From: Limnobacter alexandrii
GTDB lineage: Bacteria > Pseudomonadota > Gammaproteobacteria > Burkholderiales > Burkholderiaceae_B
Direction: 5' to 3'
NCBI RefSeq assembly: GCF_005871185.1
Contig: NZ_SWKN01000007.1
Location: 310,001-374,000 of the forward strand
Length of the DNA stretch: 64,000 nt
Numbering within the stretch: the stretch's first letter is position 1; the number at the start of each line of letters is the position of its first letter. Positions 38,016 through 46,020 of the stretch are shown here, piece after piece. The translations under genes were made by a program, and so were the position numbers. The notes beneath the pieces were generated by a model, which saw only the letters and a program-made list of their open reading frames with translations, made no database searches and was not told the DNA's origin.

Positions 38016-39449
38016 TTATTTGTTTTGGTCCAAAGAACCCAACAGACCATCCAAAGCGCCTCCCTCAGAGCCTGCACTGGAAGAAATGCCGCTGCTGAGC
38101 GAATCCAGCAAGCCAGCATCGGATTCACTGGGAGAACTACTCAAGCCGGACAACAAGCCACCACCGCCCGCAATCGGATCAAGAATTGGATCCAGAATTG
38201 GGTCAACAAGCGGATCAGTGATATCAGTCACAGGATCAAGGATTGGTTCAACGATTGGATCAACCACCGGATCAGTGATATCGGTAATCACATCCACAAT
38301 TGGGTCAACCACTGGGTCAGTGATGTCGGTAATCACGTCCACAATTGGGTCAACCACTGGGTCAGTGATGTCGGTAATCACGTCCACAATTGGATCAACC
38401 ACTGGATCAGTAATATCGGTAATCACGTCCACAATTGGATCAACCACTGGGTCAGTGATGTCGGTAATGGTATCGATGATTGGATCAACCACCGGATCAG
38501 TAATGTCCGTAATAGTGTCCACGATGCCGGTGACAGGCTCGGTAATCGGGGAAAGATCCAGGTCTGGCAAGGAACCTACCAAAGATACGATCTCATCAAA
38601 TGTTGAATCCAGATTCAACAAACTGTCCAACTGTGGATTGGCACCTACATTGATTGTGCCCAACAAGTCGGTCAGTACCGTTGATACCTCGCCAGCGTCT
38701 TCGAAAATATTCAGTCCCAAATCACCGCTGGGCAAGCCGGTTTGCGCCGCAAACTGGTTCTGGACATCACCACTCAAATTGTCAAACACAGACTCAAAAG
38801 TGGTGTTCAGCAGATTAATTTGATCAAGCACAGCATCGATGGCCGTCTGCAAACTCTCTGGACTGGGATTCTGGCCCAAACCGCCGATGAGGCTGTTCAA
38901 AGCGTCTTCCGGGTTTATTCCACCACCACCCTCCAGCATCGCCATCAACTGCGCGAACTCAGCAGATACAGGCACCATAGAACCATCCGCGTTGGCCACT
39001 GGCTTTAACAAAGGAAAATCAGAAATTTTTGAAAGGTCGGTTGGCTGCGACAAAGCCTTGTTGCCCAAACCGACTAGGCTTGCAGAATCACCCACTGCTG
39101 TTTTGCCAAAGGTAACTGGCGCCGCGCTGGCCACTTGGGCTGCCATGCCCATGGCGCTGGATGCACCGCTGATGTCAGCCGCCGCAACAGCACCCAAGAG
39201 GCCAGCACCGGAGTATGCGGGCGACAATCCCGAAAAACTGCCGCCTGACTGGTTCGATGAATGCAATTGACTTTTTGCCGCAGCGCCGGGGAAACCGGAA
39301 TTGGCACTTAAACCTTCGAATTCGGATGTATTCAGAGTGGACTGCAGAAACTGCATATTCAAGGCAGAGGGATCGGCGAGCTGTTGCTCTGCGCGCTCTA
39401 CAGCCAAGTCTTCGGCCGTGTTCTTGATGTTGTGAATATCGTCACCCAT
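38016..39449 (-). CDS. Asp-Pro-Val repeat protein, probable type I secretion cargo
   Basis: 477 residues from ATG 39449 (GAGGAA eight bases upstream; frame open 11 codons more). No N-terminal signal peptide. Four parts: an Ala/Ser/Gly-rich N-terminal half; a middle segment around LSGDV (225-229) shared with the 277-residue protein; six 15-residue repeats DPVVDPIVDVITDIT-like at about 311-400, then degenerate DPILDPI units; and a Gly/Ser/Leu-rich C-terminus (GLLSGLSSSPSESDAGLLDS). Abundant Asp and Pro with regular spacing suggests an extended or solenoid surface structure, possibly Ca-binding. RTX repeats are absent. Placed right after a complete type I secretion apparatus. Function unknown; adhesin or matrix protein is my inference. 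Confidence 0.7.
   Translation of the reverse strand: MGDDIHNIKNTAEDLAVERAEQQLADPSALNMQFLQSTLNTSEFEGLSANSGFPGAAAKSQLHSSNQSGGSFSGLSPAYSGAGLLGAVAAADISGASSAMGMAAQVASAAPVTFGKTAVGDSASLVGLGNKALSQPTDLSKISDFPLLKPVANADGSMVPVSAEFAQLMAMLEGGGGINPEDALNSLIGGLGQNPSPESLQTAIDAVLDQINLLNTTFESVFDNLSGDVQNQFAAQTGLPSGDLGLNIFEDAGEVSTVLTDLLGTINVGANPQLDSLLNLDSTFDEIVSLVGSLPDLDLSPITEPVTGIVDTITDITDPVVDPIIDTITDITDPVVDPIVDVITDITDPVVDPIVDVITDITDPVVDPIVDVITDITDPVVDPIVDVITDITDPVVDPIVEPILDPVTDITDPLVDPILDPILDPIAGGGGLLSGLSSSPSESDAGLLDSLSSGISSSAGSEGGALDGLLGSLDQNK
38250..38519 (-). repeat. Six tandem 45-bp repeats inside the repeat-protein gene
   Basis: Six in-frame units of exactly 45 bases encode D[TV]ITDITDPVVDPI[IV]. The four central copies are nearly identical at the DNA level (differing at a few third positions such as gggtca/ggatca), so copy number can change by slippage or recombination. 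Degenerate units flank the array down to about 38170. Confidence 0.9.
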
Positions 39450-39528
39450 TTTTGTCGTTCCTCTGGGAATCGCCCCGTTCATGCCAGTTTCTCAGGGTTC
39501 TTCCCCTCGAAATGGATGAAATAAGGCA

Positions 39529-39594
39529 GTAAAGTGCCCCTGTTCAATCAGTGTGAGCACTTTACCGACAAAAATCAAGACTTTACCGATAAAA
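39529..39594. promoter_or_regulatory. Repeats between tolC-like gene and the repeat-protein gene
   Basis: The 15-mer ACTTTACCGA[CT]AAAA occurs twice in direct orientation at 39559-39573 and 39580-39594, 21 bases apart. A third, inverted partial copy (GTAAAGTGC, 39529-39537) pairs with GCACTTTAC (39557-39565). The last copy covers the final codons and stop of the TolC gene. It sits 80-145 bases upstream of the repeat-protein start, so it may be an operator or an mRNA structure. Confidence 0.4.
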
Positions 39595-41277
39595 CCTGGG
39601 GTCCAGTACCGGTGCCGGTTTCAAACTTGGGCGCAGTTCTTTCTCGGCCGCGCTGCCCTGAACCCGGCTTCGTTCCGAGCTTTTTTCAACCTCAAGGCGC
39701 TGTGCCGGGGTCAATACGAATCCGGCTGCTTTTTCAACTTCAGTCTGGCTCACGTCCAAACCAAGCTTCTCGGCAATTTTCTGGTCTGCGGGGCTACTGG
39801 CAATGTCCGCAGTGTCTTTCAAGCTGCTTTCCAAACGTTCCCGTTCTGGAGTTTGAGAAAAGAACAACTCAAACCAATCCCCTTCCGCGCCCGGCGTGGG
39901 CATCATCAGGCCCATGGCATGCATCAGGCGAAAGCTTGCGTCCCTGGCGTCGAACACCGCATTGATGTAAGCAATCAACACGTTGAAATACTCCACCTGC
40001 GCATCCAGCATCACGATCACGGTTTCACGGCCAAAGTCGCGAAGCCTTTTGCGGTTTTTAAATACCTGGAGTGAATCTGCGTAAGCGCCACGCAATGTGA
40101 CTGATCGGGATTGTCCGGCCGACCACTTTCCCCACTGGAAACGAACACTCTCCTCAACCCGCAGACGCGCTGCTGCCAGCTGTGCACGTCGGGTATCAAT
40201 TGTGGCTGCAGCCTGGTTTACCCTGGCTACCTGTTCGCCGCCTGAAAAGGCGCTGTACTGCAAACGCAGGTTCACAGAGCTGTCGGTTCTGTCGCCGGTA
40301 AATGGGTCGGGTTCACCGAAAAATTGCTGAATCCCCACCAGGTTCAAAGACGGGTACAGGCTTGCGTCCTCGGCCGTGTAATTGTGTCGAGCCTTCACGA
40401 TCTGGCTTTCTGCCACGCGAATTTCCGGATTGGAAAACAGGGCTTTGGTCACCGCCTCATCCACCAACTGAGGCAGCATGTTGCGTTGAATTTCCAGTTC
40501 CGGCACGTTGTAACCCTCGGGATAAACTCCGAAGTAGCGGAAGTACGTGGCACGCGCCTCCTCAAACTGCCCTTCAAAATTCACCAGTCTGTCGCGGGTC
40601 ACCGCCAAACGAGCTTTGGCAAATTGTGCGTCGGTAACACCACTTCCACCGAGCTCAACCCGGCGCTCTTCCAAAGCCAGCAACTGAGCCACTGCAGCTT
40701 CGGCTGCACGAGAAGCTTCCACCAACAAGGCATTGCGCGACAAGGTGCTGCTGGCCAGAAAGCTTTCCAGCACCACATCCTGAATGGTTTTTACAAACTG
40801 CCCATCGGCAATGGTGCCGTCAGTTTCAGCCGCCTTTACTCTCGCGGTAATTCGACCCGCGGTGTACAGCGGTTGGGTCACAGTAATGTCGGTTGACTGT
40901 CGGTTGGTCACCGTTGAACTTGAACTGGCATTTGCGCCCACGGTAATTCTTGGGTAGTAGGCAGCACGGGCACCATCTTCAATAAATTGCGAGGCATTCA
41001 CATTGATGCGTGAAGTCACAATTTCCGGGTTGGTGCGCAACATGTTCAGGAAGCGAACCTTGGTAAGTTCTTCCTTGCTCATTTTCGCGGCTTCGGCTGG
41101 CGCTATGCGTCGGGCACGAAACTCATTGTTGTCGTTGCCCAAAGCAACGGAAGGTACATCGTTTTCGGGTGGCAGGTCCTGCGCACCCACTGGAAATGCA
41201 AGAAGGCCCGCAATCAGCACACAAAGTGCTTTGCGAGCCCATACGCCCCCTTGGGTCATGTCCAATTGTGTTGTCAT
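39583..41277 (-). CDS. TolC family outer membrane protein of a type I secretion system
   Basis: 564 residues. Signal peptide (RKALCVLIAGLLAFPVGAQD), then two repeats of TolC-type helical and strand segments. DITVTQPLYTAGRITARVKAAE and LRLQYSAFSGGEQVARVNQAAATI are the hallmark OEP motifs before the long coiled-coil helices. Closest in style to AggA/LapE exporters for large adhesins. Forms the outer-membrane tunnel. Eight bases separate it from the HlyD gene. The C-terminal 60 residues are charged and periplasmic. Confidence 0.88.
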   Translation of the reverse strand: MTTQLDMTQGGVWARKALCVLIAGLLAFPVGAQDLPPENDVPSVALGNDNNEFRARRIAPAEAAKMSKEELTKVRFLNMLRTNPEIVTSRINVNASQFIEDGARAAYYPRITVGANASSSSTVTNRQSTDITVTQPLYTAGRITARVKAAETDGTIADGQFVKTIQDVVLESFLASSTLSRNALLVEASRAAEAAVAQLLALEERRVELGGSGVTDAQFAKARLAVTRDRLVNFEGQFEEARATYFRYFGVYPEGYNVPELEIQRNMLPQLVDEAVTKALFSNPEIRVAESQIVKARHNYTAEDASLYPSLNLVGIQQFFGEPDPFTGDRTDSSVNLRLQYSAFSGGEQVARVNQAAATIDTRRAQLAAARLRVEESVRFQWGKWSAGQSRSVTLRGAYADSLQVFKNRKRLRDFGRETVIVMLDAQVEYFNVLIAYINAVFDARDASFRLMHAMGLMMPTPGAEGDWFELFFSQTPERERLESSLKDTADIASSPADQKIAEKLGLDVSQTEVEKAAGFVLTPAQRLEVEKSSERSRVQGSAAEKELRPSLKPAPVLDPRFYR

Positions 41278-41285
41278 GTGTGGCT

Positions 41286-42644
41286 TTATGGTTCTCTGAA
41301 GGCTTCTTGCTTCAGCTTCAATACAGGTTTTAACAAATAATAAATGAAGGGCTGTGAACCCACGTTAATATCTACTTCGGCAGTCATACCCGGTGAAATA
41401 CGCAATGGCGCATCAGGCGTGCCAAAAAACGCCTTGTCGGTGCTCACAATCAGCCGGTAATAGGGTCCAGTTTCTTCGGTTCCCGGGTCGGTGTCGGCGG
41501 CAATTTGCGTCACCTTGCCGGGCAAGGTGCCATAACGCAAGAAGTCATAAGCGGACACCTTCACTTCCGAGGCCTGGTCCATGCTGACATAGCCGCGGTC
41601 GGCGGGAGACAGCCGGGTTTCAACCACCAAAACTTCATCCACAGGCACCACTTCCATAATGGGTTCGCCTTGGCGAACTACGTTGCCCACCGCTTGCAGC
41701 TTCAGGTTTTTCACGACACCATCAATCGGCGAACGAATCACAGCACGGTCGCGCTGATCACTGGCTCGGTCAATTTCGTCTTTCAAGCTGGCCAGCTGAC
41801 GTTCAAGTGTTGTGAGTTCATCAGCGGCCCTGCGGCGGAATTTGCCCTCTTCTTCCACGCGGCGAGCACGACTTTGTCCAACGGAGGCCTGGGCCGAGGC
41901 AATGGTTTGGCGCATCGAGGCAATTTCAGCGGTCAAGCTGTCGTAATCGCGCTTCTTGGTGAGGTACTCCAATTGCGACACAAGGCGCTCGCGCACCAGT
42001 TCCCGGGTAATTTCCAATTCTCGCAAGGTAGTTACCGAGCGGTTCTCAAGGCCTTCAAGCTTGGCCTGCAACTCGCCTACTTTGCCTTGGTTGCCCAGCA
42101 TCTGGCTGTCATTCACGCCCAAAATACCGTTCAGTTCTGTCACACGCGCAATGTAGGTGGCTTGTTCCGTGCGGAACAAATCCGGGTAGGTGGCAACAAT
42201 TTCTGGCGGATATTCAGGTGCTTTGCCCGAGGCTTCACCCAACAAACGCGCACGGCTCATTTCAAGTGCAGCGCGTCGGCTTTTCAATTCTTCGATGTTG
42301 ATGCCTGATGTGGCCAGGTTCAGTTGAACCAGCATGGCCCCTTCTTTCACCAAATCGCCTTCTTTCACAGCCAAGTCTTGAACAATACCACCTTCCAAGT
42401 GCTGAATACTTTTGACTCGGGTTGATGGAATCACCTTGCCCGGTGCGGTTACCACCTGGTCGACGCGAATGAACAAAGAGGCGAACAAGGACAAGGCGAT
42501 CAAACCCAGTGCGAACCTGCTTTTGGTGTCGAAACCTCCGCCGTTCGGCTTGTACAAGGCCGGAACCTCGTAGGGTTTCAGGTCATTTTTGCCGACTTCG
42601 GCCAATGCATTGTTGGACTTCATGATTTCTCGACCTTCACTCAT
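41286..42644 (-). CDS. HlyD family membrane fusion protein of type I secretion
   Basis: 452 residues. A short cytoplasmic N-terminus, one membrane segment (about 43-61, FALGLIALSLFASLFIRV), then a lipoyl-like half motif (GKVIPSTRVKSIQHLEGGIVQDLAVKEGD), long coiled coil (about 110-300) and the returning beta part (RSPIDGVVKNLKLQAVGNVVRQGEPIMEVVP). It bridges the ABC protein and TolC. The start codon overlaps the last base of the ABC gene stop, so the two are coupled; an internal ATG (codon 8) could also serve. Confidence 0.92.
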   Translation of the reverse strand: MSEGREIMKSNNALAEVGKNDLKPYEVPALYKPNGGGFDTKSRFALGLIALSLFASLFIRVDQVVTAPGKVIPSTRVKSIQHLEGGIVQDLAVKEGDLVKEGAMLVQLNLATSGINIEELKSRRAALEMSRARLLGEASGKAPEYPPEIVATYPDLFRTEQATYIARVTELNGILGVNDSQMLGNQGKVGELQAKLEGLENRSVTTLRELEITRELVRERLVSQLEYLTKKRDYDSLTAEIASMRQTIASAQASVGQSRARRVEEEGKFRRRAADELTTLERQLASLKDEIDRASDQRDRAVIRSPIDGVVKNLKLQAVGNVVRQGEPIMEVVPVDEVLVVETRLSPADRGYVSMDQASEVKVSAYDFLRYGTLPGKVTQIAADTDPGTEETGPYYRLIVSTDKAFFGTPDAPLRISPGMTAEVDINVGSQPFIYYLLKPVLKLKQEAFREP

Positions 42645-44572
42645 CAGGCTTGAGCAGCCTTGCCGCCGGCATCCTTACTTGCTTGCCCTTCCTGTCCATT
42701 GCCGCCCAATGCCTGCTTGGCAGCATCAGCAGAAACCTGAGATGCCGCCTTGGGCGCGGCTGGCACAGGCTTGGGTACAGAAATGCCGTACAACAGTTTC
42801 AGCATTTCTGGTGTGGCACCCACATGCAACTTCGAAGCCTTGTCCAGGTAAATAATCTTGTCGCAAATCGACATTAAACGCACCGAATGCGTCACCATGA
42901 TGATGGTTTTAACTGTGGCCAGGCTTTTGAACACGGCCATCAAGTGAGTTTCAGCGGCAAAATCCAGATCATTGGTTGGCTCATCGAGCAACAGCACCGG
43001 AGCATCTGACAAGAAAGCCTGGGTAATGGCCACGCGTCGGCGTTGACCGCCCGACAAGCGGTTACCGCCCTCGCCCACCTGCGTCATGTAACCGTCAGGC
43101 ATTTTGGCAATAAATTCATGTGCGCCTGAACGCTTGGCGGCCAGCAAAATTTGCTCGTCGCTGGCGTCGGGATTCGAGCGGCGCAAGTTTTCAACAATCG
43201 TGCCTTCAAACAATTGCGACGTTTGCGGCAAAAAACCAATCCATTTAGAAAGTTCTTGGCGGGAGAACTGCGACAAATCATATTCGTCCAGCAGTACTCG
43301 GCCACTTTGTGGCTCGTAAAGACCACGCAGCAATTTCAACAAGGTTGACTTGCCCGCACCGTTGTCACCGGCCAAGCCGTAAATGCCACGGGGTCCAATT
43401 TGAGCTGAAACCGATTTGACCACTTCTTTTTGAGCACCCACGTGCTGATAACTCACGTTTTCCAGGCGCAAAGCGCCTGAAGGCATGGGCAGGTTCAAGC
43501 CGGTGTGCTGCTTCTCTTCATCTGCAGCAAACACTTTGTTCAAGCGATCTGTGGCTTCGCGGGAATGTGCAATCGAGCGCCAGTGGCCAGTCAGTGCTGC
43601 CAATGGGCCAATCGCCTTGGCTGCCAGCATGTTCGAGGCAATCAAACCACCTACAGTCATCCATTGATTAATCACAGCATAAGCACCAACCGCCGTAATG
43701 GCCACGTTCACGCACAACATAATGGAAACAGACAACTCGCGCTGGTCTTCCATTTCACCGTTTTTCTGAAAGGACTCCTGAACCCACGAGTTGTAGCTTG
43801 ACACCCAGGCTCGTTTGGCAGAATCGTCTTGCACCAAACTTTTAATGGCTTCACGGCCACGGCAAACCTCGGCCAACACTTCATCGCGGCGGCGCGCACG
43901 TGAAAACTCTTCCACACGACGCTTTCTGAATTCTCCCGAGCTGTACCAGGACAAAGCCGCCAAACACGCCAAGCCAACCAGCACCACGGGAAGCACGGGC
44001 AAGGCGATGGTGGCAATCAAACCAATGGCCAAGATGGCAAACGGCAAATCCAGAATGGTCATGGCGACCGCGCCACTCCATACCACGCGCACGGTATCAA
44101 CATCTTTGAACAGGGAATACCAAGCCGCAGTTGAGCGTGCCTCAAGCTGTCGCAGTGGAATCGACAGAATTTTGTTCATCAACTTGCTGGCAACTTGTCC
44201 GTCGATTTTCACAGCAGCCACGCGCAACACTCGGGCACGGAATGAACGCAGAATAAGGTCGGCTGCGAGCAAAATACCCATGCCAATCAACAAGGCAGTC
44301 AGCGTATTCAAGCCCGAGCGGTAAATAACCCGATCGTAAACTTGCAGGGCAAACACGGCAGGAAACAAGGCCACCAGGTTGACGAAGATCGACAACAGGG
44401 CTGCACGCTTCAACAGAGGCAAAGCACTGCGAATGACTCCTTCAACTGTTTTGGAGTTGGATGCTTCAACTGCACCACTGGCTTCAGCAGCAGCTTCCCC
44501 AGACTTTTCCGGTTTCAAGCCGAAATTCCAGAGTGCTTCGAGTCTTTCTTTGAACAAATATTTAACCGACAT
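42644..44572 (-). CDS. Type I secretion ABC transporter (membrane plus ATPase domain)
   Basis: 642 residues. Membrane domain at about 55-345 with six helices, ATPase domain from about 365: Walker A GDNGAGKST, signature RLSGGQRRR, Walker B VLLLDEPTNDLD, H-loop VTHSVR. The N-terminus is a short charged stretch without a C39 peptidase, so the cargo is not cleaved at a GG leader. The C-terminal tail (about 595-642) is Ala/Lys/Gln-rich, of no known function. The enzyme energises export through the HlyD and TolC partners encoded next. Confidence 0.92.
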   Translation of the reverse strand: MSVKYLFKERLEALWNFGLKPEKSGEAAAEASGAVEASNSKTVEGVIRSALPLLKRAALLSIFVNLVALFPAVFALQVYDRVIYRSGLNTLTALLIGMGILLAADLILRSFRARVLRVAAVKIDGQVASKLMNKILSIPLRQLEARSTAAWYSLFKDVDTVRVVWSGAVAMTILDLPFAILAIGLIATIALPVLPVVLVGLACLAALSWYSSGEFRKRRVEEFSRARRRDEVLAEVCRGREAIKSLVQDDSAKRAWVSSYNSWVQESFQKNGEMEDQRELSVSIMLCVNVAITAVGAYAVINQWMTVGGLIASNMLAAKAIGPLAALTGHWRSIAHSREATDRLNKVFAADEEKQHTGLNLPMPSGALRLENVSYQHVGAQKEVVKSVSAQIGPRGIYGLAGDNGAGKSTLLKLLRGLYEPQSGRVLLDEYDLSQFSRQELSKWIGFLPQTSQLFEGTIVENLRRSNPDASDEQILLAAKRSGAHEFIAKMPDGYMTQVGEGGNRLSGGQRRRVAITQAFLSDAPVLLLDEPTNDLDFAAETHLMAVFKSLATVKTIIMVTHSVRLMSICDKIIYLDKASKLHVGATPEMLKLLYGISVPKPVPAAPKAASQVSADAAKQALGGNGQEGQASKDAGGKAAQA

Positions 44573-44586
44573 TGCGAGTCCCTAGG

Positions 44587-45003
44587 TTACACAGCGCCCG
44601 CTGAACCGGCCATGCGCAACTGTTGCGCTTTGAGTCGTTCAAGCAAAACCAAATAGGAGGCGATCAAGCGGACCACCGCGGGGCGCATGCCTGCCAATTG
44701 TTCACGGGTCAATTTGGCCAGCGGATTGTCCAATCGGGTTTTGGCATCAGGCTGAGAATCTATTGCACGGCACACCCGCTCAAATACATTGCTCAGGGCG
44801 GCATCCACTTCCGCTTCCGACATGGCTGAATACAGCACTTGCGGCTGTGTATCAATCAAGCTGAGCCGCTCCTGCCAACCCAACACCGACTTGGCCAATA
44901 CAGGGTCCAGCCTTAACTGGCCTTCAAACGCGGTGCGCTCTGCCCCGCGCATTACACCAAGCACATAGTCGGCAGCCAACCAGTTTTTTTCATCATCAGT
45001 CAT
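44587..45003 (-). CDS. Anti-sigma-factor-like protein, soluble
   Basis: 138 residues. The N-terminus (WLAADYVLGVMRGAERTAFEGQLRLDPVLAKSVLGWQERLSLI) matches the anti-sigma domain seen in RskA/SigK-type anti-sigma factors. Unlike those it has no transmembrane helix and no C-terminal RskA domain; there is also no HxxxCxxC zinc motif. It lies nine bases after the ECF sigma gene and 14 bases before the ABC gene, so it is probably the cognate regulator of that sigma factor. The signal it senses cannot be read from sequence. Confidence 0.7.
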   Translation of the reverse strand: MTDDEKNWLAADYVLGVMRGAERTAFEGQLRLDPVLAKSVLGWQERLSLIDTQPQVLYSAMSEAEVDAALSNVFERVCRAIDSQPDAKTRLDNPLAKLTREQLAGMRPAVVRLIASYLVLLERLKAQQLRMAGSAGAV

Positions 45004-45012
45004 GGGGCCCCC

Positions 45013-45648
45013 TTATGCCACAAATCCGGATTGCTCGGCATCTTGCCTGCGCGAACTGCTCGCGGCCATTGCTGCCAAACCTTCGGACTGAAATTCGTCA
45101 TACACGGTTTTCAATTCGATCAAGCCCCTGCGGACCCAGGTTTTAACCGTTCCCAAAGGCACATTCAGGTGTTCTGAAATTTCCGCATGGCTCATGCCAT
45201 GGGTATATGCCAAAGTCAGCACCTGGCGATACTTTCCCTCGAGACGCTGCACACAGGCTTGCATCACGCGGCTGGTTTCCTTGTCGTCACTGCTTGCAGA
45301 GTGGGCTTCGAACACCAATTCATTGGGTTCATCGTCCTGATCCGAAAACTGGTCCAGTGAAATCGAGTTCACCGTGTGGCTTTGTTGGGCAATCAAATCC
45401 AGAGCCCTGTTTCTGACCACTTGGTGCAACCAGGTTTCTGGTGCGGACAATTTGTTGTTGAATGTGTGGGCATACCGCCAAAGACGAATGTAAGCGTCCT
45501 GAAGCACGTCCTGAGCCAGACCGGGCTCCCGAACAATGCGCAACGCCACCGCAAACATCTTTCGTGACGTGAGTTGATACAACTCCTCAAACGCCTTTCG
45601 ATCGCGATTTGCAATTCGTTCAATTAAAGAAGCGAGCTCTTCTCTCAA
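45013..45648 (-). CDS. ECF-type RNA polymerase sigma factor
   Basis: 211 residues. Region 2 (AFEELYQLTSRKMFAVALRI, then DVLQDAYIRLWRYAHTF) and region 4 (LEGKYRQVLTLAYTHGMSHAEISEHLNVPLGTVKTWVRRGL) are complete, with a linker containing DQFSDQDDEPNE. It resembles the SigK-like group, which is usually paired with an anti-sigma protein, as here. First gene of a run: sigma, anti-sigma, ABC, HlyD, TolC, two cargo-like proteins. It presumably directs transcription of this locus. Two palindromes lie upstream (45700-45715 and 45805-45830). Confidence 0.92.
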   Translation of the reverse strand: MREELASLIERIANRDRKAFEELYQLTSRKMFAVALRIVREPGLAQDVLQDAYIRLWRYAHTFNNKLSAPETWLHQVVRNRALDLIAQQSHTVNSISLDQFSDQDDEPNELVFEAHSASSDDKETSRVMQACVQRLEGKYRQVLTLAYTHGMSHAEISEHLNVPLGTVKTWVRRGLIELKTVYDEFQSEGLAAMAASSSRRQDAEQSGFVA

Positions 45649-46020
45649 CCTGGCTGTCCCCGAGATGAAGTCATCTGTGTGTGTTTGATACGTCCTGATA
45701 CTGTTAATTTACAGTCGAGCTGGACTTTGGTTTTGTCAAAAAGGCCAAGTTTTACTGCTCAAACCACTGAATAGGGCCACCCAACAAGGGGGGATGTAAC
45801 TCTTTAGTATCCCCTAGCTAAGGGATACTAGCAAAAGTTCCGATTCCAGAACAGTACTTGTACTGTCTATTTGCTTACATAGCCGGTCAAAATGCAATCC
45901 CCCCCAAAGTGATTAGCTTGCTTGAAATTACCTACACTGCCTTGAATCCAAAATTTATTACCTGAAGTACAAATCGAATAAGCGGTAACCCAAATAAATC
46001 CAACAGCGGGGCTAACAACA
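45649..46020. promoter_or_regulatory. Divergent control region between the ECF sigma and LuxR-type genes
   Basis: 372 bases without a gene. It holds a 26-base palindrome at 45805-45830 (TAGTATCCC-C-TAGCTA-A-GGGATACTA, one mismatched pair) and a 16-base palindrome at 45700-45715 (ACTGTTAATTTACAGT, one mismatched pair). The first is 157 bases from the sigma gene start and about 190 from the LuxR-type gene; the second is 52 bases from the sigma gene start. Confidence 0.6.

Noticed and set aside
37975-38823. Plus-strand open frame (282 codons) rich in Ile/Gly/Ser/Thr repeats
   Set aside because: It is the antisense image of the 45-bp repeat array and the repeat-protein gene; no ribosome binding site or family pattern.
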